DNA of 45,040 bases. Origin: Streptomyces sp. SM10 (GTDB lineage Bacteria; Actinomycetota; Actinomycetes; Streptomycetales; Streptomycetaceae). Under the pieces are notes generated by a model, which saw nothing but the letters and a program-made list of their open reading frames with translations, made no database searches and was not told the origin of the DNA. Below, piece by piece: positions 34,494 to 42,452 of this stretch. Position numbers and translations under genes: made by a program. Location of the stretch: the NCBI RefSeq assembly GCF_002910915.1, contig NZ_NEUF01000147.1:1-45040 (forward strand). The letters are read 5' to 3'. The stretch's first letter is position 1. Every line of letters starts with the position of its first letter.

Positions 34494-34502
34494 ATATGTC
34501 GC

Positions 34503-34982
34503 ATGAATATCCGCTCCCGGCCCTTCGACCACGCCGATGCCGTCAAGCTCAACGACCTGGTGCAGCTCGAATACGCCGAGCGCTACGGCGATGGGGGCGA
34601 TGTCACACCCCTGGACGCCACGATGTTCGACCCGCCCCGTGGCCTGTATCTGCTCGCCTACGACGAGCAGGACCGCCCGGTGGCCACCGGCGGCTGGCGC
34701 AGCCAGGAGAAGAACGAGGAGGGCTACTCCGACGGCGACGCCGAGATCAAGCGGATGTTCGTCGTCGCCGAAGGCCGGGGCCGGGGCCTCGCCCGCCGTC
34801 TCCTCGCCGCACTGGAGGCCGACGCCCGCGCCGCCGGCCGCACGCGCATGGTCCTGGAGACCGGCGACCAGCAGCCCGAGGCGATCGCGCTCTACACGTC
34901 GAGCGGCTACACGCCCTGCGAGAAGTTCGGCCACTACCGGACGTACGACAGCAGCATCTGCATGGCCAAGCCGCTGGGCTGA
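34503..34982 (+). CDS. GNAT family N-acetyltransferase
   Basis: A 159-aa acetyltransferase with the acetyl-CoA pyrophosphate loop EGRGRGLARRLL preceded by IKRMFVV, and the C-terminal ALYTSSGYTPCEKFG motif. ATG 34503 (MNIRSRPFD) fits the family start, and a TACCAT box 7 nt upstream suggests a leaderless mRNA. The substrate is unknown: small molecule or protein amine. Confidence 0.9.
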   Translation: MNIRSRPFDHADAVKLNDLVQLEYAERYGDGGDVTPLDATMFDPPRGLYLLAYDEQDRPVATGGWRSQEKNEEGYSDGDAEIKRMFVVAEGRGRGLARRLLAALEADARAAGRTRMVLETGDQQPEAIALYTSSGYTPCEKFGHYRTYDSSICMAKPLG

Positions 34983-35007
34983 CCTTCCGGAGCCGGCTGA
35001 CCGGCGT

Positions 35008-35781
35008 CTACGGCGTGGCGGAGGACGGGGCCGGCACCTTCGGTTCCTCGGGGCCCGACGCGACCGTGAGGTGGGCCACCTCGGCCCGCAGCGCCGCGAC
35101 TTCCACCGTGAGCGCCTCCAGGAGGGCCGTCTGCTTGCGTTCCTCGGCGTCGTCCCGCTCGAATCGCGAGATGAACCAGGCCGCGATGTTCGCCGTCACG
35201 ACACCGAGCAGCGCGATGCCGGAGATCATCAGCCCCACCGCGAGCAGCCGGCCGAGCCCGGTGGTGGGTGCCAGGTCCCCGTACCCCACCGTCGTCATGG
35301 TGGTGAAGGACCACCACACCGCGTCTCCCAGCGTGCGGATGTTGCCGCTCGGTGCGGCCCGCTCCACCTGGAGCACCGCGAGCGAACCGAACATCATCAG
35401 TCCGACGACGGAGCCGGCGACGTAGAGGGTCATCGTGATCTGCGGCGCGTGCCTGGCCCGTCGGCCCACCAGCAGCAGTGTGGACACCAGCCGCAGCAGG
35501 CGCAGCGGCTGGACCAGCGGCAGGACGACGGCCAGCAGGTCCAGCGGATGGCTCCGGACGAACACCCACTTGCCGGGGGCCAGCACCAGGCGGACCGCGT
35601 AGTCGGCGGCGAAGGCCGCCCATACGCCCCACTCGACCACCTGGCACGTCGCGGGCACCCAGGCCGGTGCGTCCGGGGTGAGGACGGGCGCGGCATAGGC
35701 GACGGCGAAGAAGACGGCCAGCACGAGAAGAGGGGTCCGCATGCGCCGTTCCCATCGGCTCAGCGGGGTTCGAGGCTTCAT
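35008..35781 (-). CDS. two-pore-helix/voltage-channel-like potassium channel
   Basis: A 257-aa membrane protein. Four to five N-terminal hydrophobic segments resemble a voltage-sensor-like domain, including the Arg-rich helix PLRLLRLVSTLLLVGRRAR. The pore helix with selectivity filter TTVGYGD (GYG at 166-168) and the final pore helix follow. A cytoplasmic coiled coil (ERKQTALLEALTVEVAALRAEV) closes the protein and probably supports tetramer assembly. The start is ATG 35781, with TACGAT ending 6 nt upstream; an earlier ATG lies before that box. The gating stimulus is not evident. Confidence 0.9.
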   Translation of the reverse strand: MKPRTPLSRWERRMRTPLLVLAVFFAVAYAAPVLTPDAPAWVPATCQVVEWGVWAAFAADYAVRLVLAPGKWVFVRSHPLDLLAVVLPLVQPLRLLRLVSTLLLVGRRARHAPQITMTLYVAGSVVGLMMFGSLAVLQVERAAPSGNIRTLGDAVWWSFTTMTTVGYGDLAPTTGLGRLLAVGLMISGIALLGVVTANIAAWFISRFERDDAEERKQTALLEALTVEVAALRAEVAHLTVASGPEEPKVPAPSSATP

Positions 35782-35787
35782 CCAGGC

Positions 35788-35793
35788 ATCGTA
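35788..35793 (-). promoter_or_regulatory. TACGAT -10-like box for the K+ channel gene
   Basis: TACGAT on the minus strand ends 6 nt before ATG 35781 without an intervening ribosome-binding site, fitting a leaderless transcript. Confidence 0.45.
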
Positions 35794-35967
35794 GGAGACC
35801 ACCACCGGAGGAAACGCCCCCCGCCCCTGGCCGGCCGGGACCCAGCGGGCCCCCTCCGAGCGGGTGGGCCGGAGCAGGCGTACCGGATGCGCCCGGGGAA
35901 CAGGCTCCCCCGGTGCCTCCCGGGCACGGCATCACCCCTGACCCGCGCCCCTTCCAGGGCTCCCGCC

Positions 35968-36753
35968 CTACGGCACCCGCGCCACGCCCACGTAGAAGCC
36001 GCTCCGCTCGTACACCGGTGCCGGCTCCTCGCGGTACCACTCGGGCGCCGTCACGAGCCCCGGCGCGACGAGCTCCAGCCCCTCGAAGAAGGGCTCGACC
36101 TCCGCGCGGGTACGCATCCGCAGAGAGATCGCGCCCTTCCTGTAGGCCGACTCCGTCTCCCGCCTCAGCTCCGGGTGCTGGTCGGCGGTCCCGTGCGAGA
36201 GGACCAGATGGCTCCCCGACGGGAGCGCCTCGACCAGGGTGCGGGTGATCCCGTACGGGTCCTGCTCGTCGGGCAGGAAGTGCATCAGCGCGATGAGGGA
36301 CAGCGCGACCGGCCTGCCGAAGTCCAGCAGCTCCGCCGCGCTCTCGAGGATCGCGTCCGGCTGCCGCACATCCGCGTGGATGTAGTCGGTCGCCCCCTCG
36401 GGACGGCTCACGAGCAGCGCTTCCGCGTGCCGCAGGACGATGGGGTCGTTGTCCGCGTAGACGACCCTGGCGCCCGGAGTCACCGCCTGGACGATCTGGT
36501 GGAGATTCGGCGCGGTGGGAATGCCGGTGCCGATGTCCAGGAACTGATCGACGCCCTGCCCCGCGAGCCAGGCGGAGGCCCGGTGCATGAACGCCCGGTT
36601 CCGCGCCGCGTTGGCCCGTGCCTCGGCGGGCAGCTTCTCCGCGACCTCCTGATCGACCGGGTAGTTGTCCTTCCCGCCGAGCAGCCAGTCGTAGACCCGC
36701 GCCGGGTGCGGCTTGCTGGTGTCGATACGGGAGCTGGGTATACCGGCTGTCAC
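35968..36753 (-). CDS. SAM-dependent methyltransferase (DUF574 type)
   Basis: A 261-aa protein of the actinobacterial DUF574 methyltransferase family. The conserved PHPARVYDWLLGGKDNYPVD lies near residues 14-33, the SAM-binding loop FLDIGTGIPTAPNLH follows, and VVYADNDPIVL and ALMHFLPD come later. GTG 36753 is preceded by GGAGG at 7 nt; a longer frame upstream has no such site. These genes are expanded in Streptomyces, often beside ATPase/XRE/DUF397 loci as here. Substrates are unknown. Confidence 0.9.
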   Translation of the reverse strand: MTAGIPSSRIDTSKPHPARVYDWLLGGKDNYPVDQEVAEKLPAEARANAARNRAFMHRASAWLAGQGVDQFLDIGTGIPTAPNLHQIVQAVTPGARVVYADNDPIVLRHAEALLVSRPEGATDYIHADVRQPDAILESAAELLDFGRPVALSLIALMHFLPDEQDPYGITRTLVEALPSGSHLVLSHGTADQHPELRRETESAYRKGAISLRMRTRAEVEPFFEGLELVAPGLVTAPEWYREEPAPVYERSGFYVGVARVP

Positions 36754-36858
36754 AGGACGCCCTCCATACGGAACCACGAACAGGCGCACCCCGCGCCTGG
36801 CCCGCGCACCCCCTCAACAGCGGTCACCAGCAAGGCGGGTGAGCGAGGAAGGCCCAGG

Positions 36859-37050
36859 TTACCGGCTGGTCGCCCGGACCGGAGCAGCGCGTTCACACGC
36901 CGGTCCCTCGATCTCCGCCCATACGGTCTTGTCCGGCGCCCCGTCCCGCGGCAGGACACCCCACTCCTCGGCCAGCGCGCCGACCAGCAACAGCCCACGC
37001 CCGGCCTCCTCGTCGGCGGGCAGGCCGGAGGTGGCCACGGGCCACCGCGA
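36859..37050 (-). pseudogene. C-terminal remnant of an RsbW-like ATP-binding protein
   Basis: About 63 codons read LPADEEAGRGLLLVGALAEEWGV onward, then KTVWAEIEGP and a stop. This matches the C-terminal ATP-lid region of the HATPase/anti-sigma-like proteins that Streptomyces encodes beside XRE-DUF397 pairs. The N-terminal half, with the ATP-binding N-box, is missing. The sequence upstream is the DUF397 gene on the other strand, so the fragment has no start. Confidence 0.65.
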
Positions 37051-37066
37051 GGCTGTTGGGAGAGCA

Positions 37067-37270
37067 ATGAGTACAGGAGCAGTGTCGCGAGACGACGACC
37101 CGACGTGGGTCAAGAGCAGCCACAGCGCCGGAGACGGCGGGCAGTGCGTCGAGGTGGCCACCACCCCCACCGCCGTCCGGGTCCGCGACTCCAAGCGGCC
37201 GGGCGGGCCGGTCCTCTCGGTCGGCCCCGGCCAGTGGGCCGCGTTCGTACGGATGTCCGCGCAGGGCTGA
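37067..37270 (+). CDS. DUF397 domain protein
   Basis: A 67-aa protein that is almost entirely a DUF397 domain: the WVKSSHS motif, GGQCVEVA, VRVRDSK and the terminal WAAFV. DUF397 proteins (BldB/WhiJ-system partners) normally act with an adjacent XRE-family helix-turn-helix protein. No such regulator is present here, and the neighbouring ATPase is a remnant. ATG 37067 has GGGAG 5 nt upstream. As an orphan it may act with a regulator encoded elsewhere. Confidence 0.85.
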   Translation: MSTGAVSRDDDPTWVKSSHSAGDGGQCVEVATTPTAVRVRDSKRPGGPVLSVGPGQWAAFVRMSAQG

Positions 37271-37280
37271 GCCCAGCCGC

Positions 37281-38270
37281 TCAGGGCATCCGCAGCTTGT
37301 CCCGCAGGAGGCGCATGTGGGCCTCGATGTCGCGCTCGGCGGGCGGTTCGCCCGTCGCGGCGGGGTCGACCGGAGGCGCCTGGCGGCAGGAGCGGCAGAG
37401 GCCGTCGGGAAGGGCTCCGGCCGGCCCGGGGCGCCCGCACTCGGCGCATTCGACGAGGAGGACGCGTGCGGGTGGTGCCGCGCCCGGCGCGGCGGCGTCC
37501 GGCAGCCGCGCCGGAATCTTGTCGGTGAGACGCCGACGGACCAGACCGACGGGCGACCCGACCTGCTCGGGAAGCCCGGACGCCAGGGCCCGGGTGAGGT
37601 AGTCGGCGTCCACGCCTCGGGCGAACCATGCGGCGGCCAGGCCCTCCAGGGCGGCACAGTCGGCGGCGGAGAGGGCGAGACGCGGCTCCAGGCGGCCCAG
37701 CCGGGCGAGCGCCAGATAGGCGGGGGACGGACCGGCGGGGGCGGGTTCGGCTTCCGGGGCGTCGACGGGAGCCGGGTCGGGGGCGGATGACTCGGGGGTC
37801 CGCTGCCGCGGCACGACAGGGGTGGCGGGCACCCTCTGCTCCTCGGGCCCCGTATCCGCCACTTCGCCTTCCGCGTCCGCGAGTTGGAGTGCCCACCACT
37901 CGTTGTCACGGGCGGTGCGGGACCAGAAGGTGAGGGTCACCCAGCGGCTCTGACCGAGACCTTCGACGCGGCAGCGCACCCGGCGCAGATGCCCGGCCAC
38001 GGCGAGCGCCCTCAGGGCGGAGCCGATGGCCATCTGGCCGTACAGGGGCAGGTCCTTGGCGAGGGACTTGATGTCCATGGCGGCACCGTCGGGCAGATGG
38101 TCGACGTACCCGGCGACGTAGCGTTCCCGCTCGGGAAGGAGGACGAAGTCGGCAGCCGCGGCGGGACGCCGGTCCGGCGCCGACCGCTTGCCGTAGCCGC
38201 TGCGGGCCTTGCGGTAGGGCCGCGAGGATGCGGGCGCGCTCGGGACGGAGTTAGGGTGCTGAGCAGCCAA
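37281..38270 (-). CDS. MarR-like winged-helix protein with C-terminal zinc ribbon
   Basis: A 329-aa protein. After a basic N-terminus, residues about 40-125 form a winged helix (YVAGYVDHLPDGAAMDIKSL, then an ALRALAVAGHLRRVRC recognition region). A Pro/Ala/Glu-rich linker follows. A helical domain at about 175-260 includes WFARGVDADYLTRALASGLP, and a CxxC...CxxC zinc ribbon (CAECGRPG, CRSCRQ) sits at about 275-300. Related Streptomyces proteins are annotated as MarR-family regulators. The apparent start is TTG 38270 with no clear ribosome-binding site, so the true start is uncertain. Confidence 0.72.
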   Translation of the reverse strand: MAAQHPNSVPSAPASSRPYRKARSGYGKRSAPDRRPAAAADFVLLPERERYVAGYVDHLPDGAAMDIKSLAKDLPLYGQMAIGSALRALAVAGHLRRVRCRVEGLGQSRWVTLTFWSRTARDNEWWALQLADAEGEVADTGPEEQRVPATPVVPRQRTPESSAPDPAPVDAPEAEPAPAGPSPAYLALARLGRLEPRLALSAADCAALEGLAAAWFARGVDADYLTRALASGLPEQVGSPVGLVRRRLTDKIPARLPDAAAPGAAPPARVLLVECAECGRPGPAGALPDGLCRSCRQAPPVDPAATGEPPAERDIEAHMRLLRDKLRMP

Positions 38271-38812
38271 GGGATCGGCCTATCTCTGATCTTGCGGTGA
38301 GACCCCGGCCGGTGCTCTAACACCGCGTCGGGGTCGATTCGTTGAGGGCACCGTAAGCAGCCACGACTCTGCGCCGCAAGTTGGTCACGATTAGTCATAC
38401 TTGCTGGCCGTGACGGGGCAGGGAGGGCGGGAGGGTTCTCCCCACCTTTCCTTTTTTACCCGGATGTACAGCACCGCTCGAATCCCGGACCTCGGATCCC
38501 GGCGCCCGGATCCCGAAGCTCAAGCGCCGGGCGGGAGCGGTCTGCGCATCCCCCGAACGAGCGAACCACCGGTCCCGGCGCTCGGCCCCCGAGACCCGAG
38601 CGCCGGACCCGGTCCAGCGGTGGAGGCCAAGCCGCGCCCGACCGCCCTGCCGGCTGCCGGAGTTCGCCCGGATCCGGCAGGAGCGCCGTGATCCGGGCGC
38701 TGCCGACCTTCTTGGCCCCGTCGGCGATCCCGTCCCCGAGGTCCGAGGCCGTGTGTCCGGTGGGCCGTTCACGCATGTTTCCGGCGTCATGGCCGGACAA
38801 GGCGCAGAGTGG
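38271..38812. other. 542-bp intergenic region with a T-rich hairpin
   Basis: No credible gene is visible between the TTG-started regulator and the secreted-protein gene. GGGAG-GGTT-CTCCC (38429-38442) is followed by a T-rich run at 38447-38457, an intrinsic-terminator shape on the plus strand that is rare at this GC content and has no gene upstream of it. GTCACG and CGTGAC form an inverted repeat near 38385-38415, in the likely promoter area of the regulator. The rest is very GC-rich with frames open on both strands; a minus-strand stretch near 38640-38760 looks faintly protein-like but I cannot assign it. Confidence 0.4.
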
Positions 38813-39328
38813 TCAGTCGATGCGCGCGCAGAGGTCGTCCTGCGTCCCGTACACCATGTTCACGGTCTTGTATCCGGTGGAGCTGATGTCCAAGGTGTAC
38901 CCGCCGTCGACGATGTACAGGCTGCGCGGCAGGTTGCCACCGCTCTCACCGACGCCGACCAGCACGGGGCCGAGCACGGACCAGTGCTGGGAGCCGTCGG
39001 TGCGGTAGTCGACGACGGCCGTGCCGCCCGCGTCCGCGTCGTAGAAGGAGCCGGTCCCGGTGTTGGTGACCCGCACGACCAGGTCACCCGTGTACACGAC
39101 CCGCTTCGCGGAGCCGTCGGGGTGGGTGTCCAGTACACGCTGCACCACGTCATCGACAACGGGCTCGCCGTGGACGGGGAAGTCGCACCGGACACCTGCG
39201 GCCACGTCCCATGGCGCGGAGGGAGCCGGTTCCCAGCCCTTGGTCGTGCTTCCGGGCGCGGCGGCGGCAGGCACCGCGCCCGCAAGCACGGCGGCAAGAG
39301 TCAGCAGGGCAAGCACGGTTCGTCGCAT
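38813..39328 (-). CDS. small secreted protein of unknown function
   Basis: A 171-aa protein with a clean signal peptide: MRR, a hydrophobic core (TVLALLTLAAVLAGAVPAAA) and an AAA/A cleavage region near residue 26. The mature part of about 145 residues is beta-rich and contains two cysteines (GVRCDFPVHGEP near its start and DDLCARID at its end), which likely pair. ATG 39328 has AAGGAG 6 nt upstream. I do not recognise the family; similar short exported proteins are common in Streptomyces. It is divergent from the SARP gene. Confidence 0.82.
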   Translation of the reverse strand: MRRTVLALLTLAAVLAGAVPAAAAPGSTTKGWEPAPSAPWDVAAGVRCDFPVHGEPVVDDVVQRVLDTHPDGSAKRVVYTGDLVVRVTNTGTGSFYDADAGGTAVVDYRTDGSQHWSVLGPVLVGVGESGGNLPRSLYIVDGGYTLDISSTGYKTVNMVYGTQDDLCARID

Positions 39329-39473
39329 GGGTCTCTCCTTGGTGAGACTGGTCCGGGAGGGGCGTTCGGGTGATCCCGATACCAGCCTCGCCCCTGGCTC
39401 TGACCAAATCCTCACCGCTTTCCCCCGTTCTCCCGGGCAGGAAGCGCGTCCGCTGACTAGGCTGCCCCGCACC

Positions 39474-40838
39474 ATGGAGTTCCAGCTGCTCGGTCCGTTC
39501 CACGCCTGTCACGAGGGACAGCGGGTGCTGGTGGGCAGCCGCCGCCAGGAGCGGTGCCTGTTGTCGATTCTGCTGCTGCAGGCGGGCCGTGCCGTGACGA
39601 CCACACGCCTCATCGACCTGCTGTGGGACGGCGATGCGCCGGCCTCGGCCCGCAGCACCGTCCACACCTACGTCGGCAGGCTGCGCGTCGGCCTCAAGCC
39701 GCACGGACTGCACATCGGCACCACGCACGGCGGCTATGCCGTCGAGCCCGGCCCGCATGTGATCGACGTGCAGGAGTTCGTCCTCCTTGCCCAGCAGGCG
39801 GCAGCCACGGGCGATCCTGCGGAGCGGGTGCGCCTCTACGACCAGGCCCTCAGGCTGTGGAGGGGCCCGCTGCTCGCCGATGTGGCCGACGACCGGCTTC
39901 GTGACCGGCTCGGCGCCCACATCGGGGAGCTGCGCCTGTCCGCCCTGGAGCAGTGGGCCGAGTCTCAGCTCACCATGGGACGGCATGAGCAGGTCGCGGC
40001 GGATCTGACGGTGCCGGCCCAGAAACATCCGGAGCGGGAACGACTGGTCACCGGCCGGATGACCGCGCTGTACCGGAGCGGACGCCAGGCCGATGCCCTC
40101 CAGCTGTACCGCAGGACGCGCCGATTGCTGGTGACCGAGTTCGGCATCGAGCCGGGCGCCGAGCTACGGACGCTGCACGACCGCATCCTGCGGGGCGATC
40201 CCCGGCTGGACCGGCCACCCGCGCCCGTCTACGCGGTGCGGGTCGGAGAGGAGTGGCTGCCGTGGAACGCCGGTGGACATCCGGCCCTGGAGTTCTGCAA
40301 CACCTACGCGGGCTGGGGCGGCACTCATCCACCCGGCTCGGAGTGGCTGCGCAGCTACGCCACGCTCGCCGTGTGGGCCGGCCATATGGACCTGGCGGAC
40401 GACCGCCTCGTCTCCTGGCTGCTCGAACAGGCGCGGCAGCACCCCGAGAAGGCCGCCGCCGCCCTGGACGAGGCCCGGGAATTCCGCGGAGACCTGTACG
40501 CCTGCCTGACCGATCCCGACGACGCTCGGGCCTTCAAGGCGGTGGCCCGTGTCGTGGAGGACACCGGCAGGGTTTCCGTGTTCACCCGCGGCGAGGACGG
40601 CCTGGGGCGCTGGCTTCCGTCCCGCGCCGCCGGTCTGCGGTTGCCCGTCTGCGCTGCCGCCCGCAGCGCCTCGGAACTGCTCGCGGATCCGCGACGTTTC
40701 ACGATCCGCACGTGCCCCAGCGAGGACTGCGGCTGGCTCTTCCTCGACCAGCGCGGGCGACGTAGATGGTGCAGCCTGGCGACTTGCGGCAGCAGAAAGC
40801 CGACGGGTAGCCGGTGCGCGCCCGTCGACCCCGCCTGA
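39474..40838 (+). CDS. SARP-type regulator fused to ABATE/CGNR zinc-finger module
   Basis: A 454-aa protein. Residues 1-90 are an OmpR-type winged helix of the SARP class (MEFQLLGPFHA, LLWDGDAPASARSTVHTYVG). Residues 95-245 are the BTAD domain (RLYDQALRLWRGPLLADV, ALQLYRRTRRLLVTEFGIEPG). After a Pro-rich linker, 265-400 resemble an ABATE stress-sensor domain (GGHPALEFCNTYAGWGG). Residues 405-450 are a CGNR zinc finger with C414, C419, C433 and C438 (CPSEDCGWLFLD, RRWCSLATCGSRK); Asn of CGNR is Ser here. SARPs usually activate secondary-metabolite genes, but no such cluster is adjacent. Two DNA-binding modules on one chain is unusual. ATG 39474 lacks a strong ribosome-binding site; a TAGGCT box lies 10 nt upstream. 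Confidence 0.88.
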   Translation: MEFQLLGPFHACHEGQRVLVGSRRQERCLLSILLLQAGRAVTTTRLIDLLWDGDAPASARSTVHTYVGRLRVGLKPHGLHIGTTHGGYAVEPGPHVIDVQEFVLLAQQAAATGDPAERVRLYDQALRLWRGPLLADVADDRLRDRLGAHIGELRLSALEQWAESQLTMGRHEQVAADLTVPAQKHPERERLVTGRMTALYRSGRQADALQLYRRTRRLLVTEFGIEPGAELRTLHDRILRGDPRLDRPPAPVYAVRVGEEWLPWNAGGHPALEFCNTYAGWGGTHPPGSEWLRSYATLAVWAGHMDLADDRLVSWLLEQARQHPEKAAAALDEAREFRGDLYACLTDPDDARAFKAVARVVEDTGRVSVFTRGEDGLGRWLPSRAAGLRLPVCAAARSASELLADPRRFTIRTCPSEDCGWLFLDQRGRRRWCSLATCGSRKPTGSRCAPVDPA

Positions 40839-40972
40839 GGCGCCCTCGGTTCGCGCGGTCCGCCCGCAACTGCAGTCGCTCGTTCGCCGCCCGCTCTGCC
40901 CGGGGAGCGCCTGGGAGCGCCGAGCGCACCACACCGGAAGTAGTTCTGTACTCCGTTGCTGTACGACGCCGA

Positions 40973-41006
40973 AGAGCCCCTACCGAATCTCCCCGGTAGG
41001 GGCTCT
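40973..41006. terminator. hairpin downstream of tRNA-Ala
   Basis: AGAGCCCCTACCG and CGGTAGGGGCTCT form a perfect 13-bp stem with an 8-nt loop. It starts 10 bp past the 3' end of the minus-strand tRNA and also lies downstream of the SARP gene on the plus strand, so it can terminate both. Confidence 0.8.
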
Positions 41007-41015
41007 AAGCTGCGG

Positions 41016-41089
41016 TGGACCTGTGGGGATTTGAACCCCAGACCCCCTCGATGCGAACGAGGTGCGCTACCAGACTGCGCCACAGGCCC
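41016..41089 (-). tRNA. tRNA-Ala(CGC)
   Basis: Read on the minus strand, a 74-nt cloverleaf is complete. The acceptor stem is GGGCCTG/CAGGTCC with one G-U pair and discriminator A. The D-arm GCGC...GCGC carries GGTAGC-type residues. The anticodon stem CCTCG/CGAGG holds loop TTCGCAT, and the T-arm is GGGGTTCAAATCCCC. The anticodon CGC reads the alanine codon GCG. The 3' CCA is not encoded. Confidence 0.93.
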
Positions 41090-41176
41090 TTGCAACGAGT
41101 GAAACTCTAGCACCCTCATCGGGGTGCTCGGAAATCCGTATCCCGGCAGGTCACCGAGTCGGGTCCGCCGCCGGTC

Positions 41177-42295
41177 TCACTCGTTGGCCGCGCGCGGCCG
41201 GTCCTCGTCGTCGTACTGGTCGAAGAGGGGCGTCCGGCCGCGGTCCCGGGTGCGCCTGGGCGGGTTCCCGCGGCGGCGCGGGGCCTGGTCGGCGTCGGGT
41301 GCGGCCGTGTCCGGGGCGTCGCGAGTGCCCGTGCGGGTCGGCTCGGCGGGGCTGGAGCGGGCCGCGCTCCAGGTCTCCGGGTCGCCGACCTCGACCCCGC
41401 CCGTGGCGCGGGGGGCGACGGGGGCGGTGACGTAGGTCGGCAGCGGGACCGGGACCGGCTCCCAGCTGTCGCCCTGGGCCGGTCCGCGCTCGCGCTGCTG
41501 GTCGACCCACTCCGCGTGGTCCGTCTGCTCGACGAGAGCGCGACGGCCGGCCTCCTGCGGGGAGACCGTGGGCACCGGCGCGGGCCCTTCGGGCTCCTCG
41601 TCGGGCTCGGCGGGAGCCGAGGAGGCGGCCTGGTGCCTGCGGGGCCGGTTCTCGCGCAGCCGCTGCGCGGCCACCTCGGCCCGGCGCCGGTCCATGGTGA
41701 AGACGAACCGCCGGCGTTCCTGCGCGCGCAGATGCACGATGTACGTGCTCAGCAGCACGGCCGGGACGGCCGGCGCCCACAGGAAGCTGAGCCCGCCGAC
41801 CGCCGCGACGACCGCGCCGAGCGTGAACGCCATGAAGAGGACCGTGGTGGTACGCCGGCGGCGCGCCAGGACCTGCGACCGCTGCCGCCGCTCGCGCTCG
41901 GACTCCGCCCCGGAGGGCCGTCGACGCTCCCGGCGGACCGGGGCCTCCCGCTCGCGCGGGTGCTCCTGGCCGGGACGGGCGGGCGCGGGGTCGCGCAACC
42001 GCACTTCCGTATGGTCCGGGGGCGCGGAAAAGGCCCGGACGTCGACGGACTCGATTCGGTCCGTGACGGCATCCGGGTCCACGTCGCCAGGCGCCTCCTC
42101 GGCATCCCGCTCCCGCAACTCCTTGGCGTAACGGCGCTCCATGGCCGCCCGCCCGGACAGCAGCCGGATGGCGGTGCTGAAGCGTTCCGTCGGACGGGCT
42201 TCATTGAGCTCGTCCTGCCTGCGGAGCCACATCGGCACCAAGTAGGCGGCCCAGGCCCCGACGATGACTGCGTAGATGAGGCCGCTGCTGCTCAC
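41177..42295 (-). CDS. sepX: SepX-like divisome membrane protein
   Basis: A 372-aa protein. An N-terminal membrane helix (LIYAVIVGAWAAYLVPMWLRR) is followed by the conserved DELNEARPTERFSTAIRLLSGR. A charged linker leads to two closely spaced helices near residues 165-200 (VLFMAFTLGAVVAAVGGLSF, WAPAVPAVLLSTYIVHL). A long acidic/basic Pro-rich cytoplasmic tail closes the protein. This architecture and the adjacent GNAT and Mog-like genes match SepX, which stabilises Streptomyces cross-walls and sporulation septa and is related to the corynebacterial Glp receptor GlpR. GTG 42295 is preceded by TACGGT at 6 nt, suggesting a leaderless mRNA. The call rests on N-terminal pattern and synteny as I know them. 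Confidence 0.78.
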   Translation of the reverse strand: MSSSGLIYAVIVGAWAAYLVPMWLRRQDELNEARPTERFSTAIRLLSGRAAMERRYAKELRERDAEEAPGDVDPDAVTDRIESVDVRAFSAPPDHTEVRLRDPAPARPGQEHPREREAPVRRERRRPSGAESERERRQRSQVLARRRRTTTVLFMAFTLGAVVAAVGGLSFLWAPAVPAVLLSTYIVHLRAQERRRFVFTMDRRRAEVAAQRLRENRPRRHQAASSAPAEPDEEPEGPAPVPTVSPQEAGRRALVEQTDHAEWVDQQRERGPAQGDSWEPVPVPLPTYVTAPVAPRATGGVEVGDPETWSAARSSPAEPTRTGTRDAPDTAAPDADQAPRRRGNPPRRTRDRGRTPLFDQYDDEDRPRAANE

Positions 42296-42301
42296 TCTCA
42301 C

Positions 42302-42307
42302 ACCGTA
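42302..42307 (-). promoter_or_regulatory. TACGGT -10-like box for sepX
   Basis: On the minus strand TACGGT ends 6 nt before the sepX GTG with no ribosome-binding site between, fitting a leaderless start. If real, sepX has its own promoter in addition to readthrough from the acetyltransferase gene 157 bp upstream. Confidence 0.4.
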
Positions 42308-42452
42308 GAGGGGTTTGCACGGCAGCATCCGCCAATTGGCCCGGCGTGTCGCACGATCCGGCTCATACGACGGACTTTTGTTGCGATTGTTCGGGTCAAC
42401 AGTCGACGAAAGTGAGGTGGATTACCGCCGGGGAGCGATCAAATTCGAACAC

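Noticed and set aside
39474..40838. SARP gene as a marker of an adjacent antibiotic cluster
   Set aside because: Neighbours are a small secreted protein, a tRNA and sepX; no synthase or tailoring genes surround it.
41016..41089. tRNA-Ala as an integration site of a mobile island
   Set aside because: No integrase gene or duplicated tRNA 3' end was seen nearby, and the genes on both sides look chromosomal.
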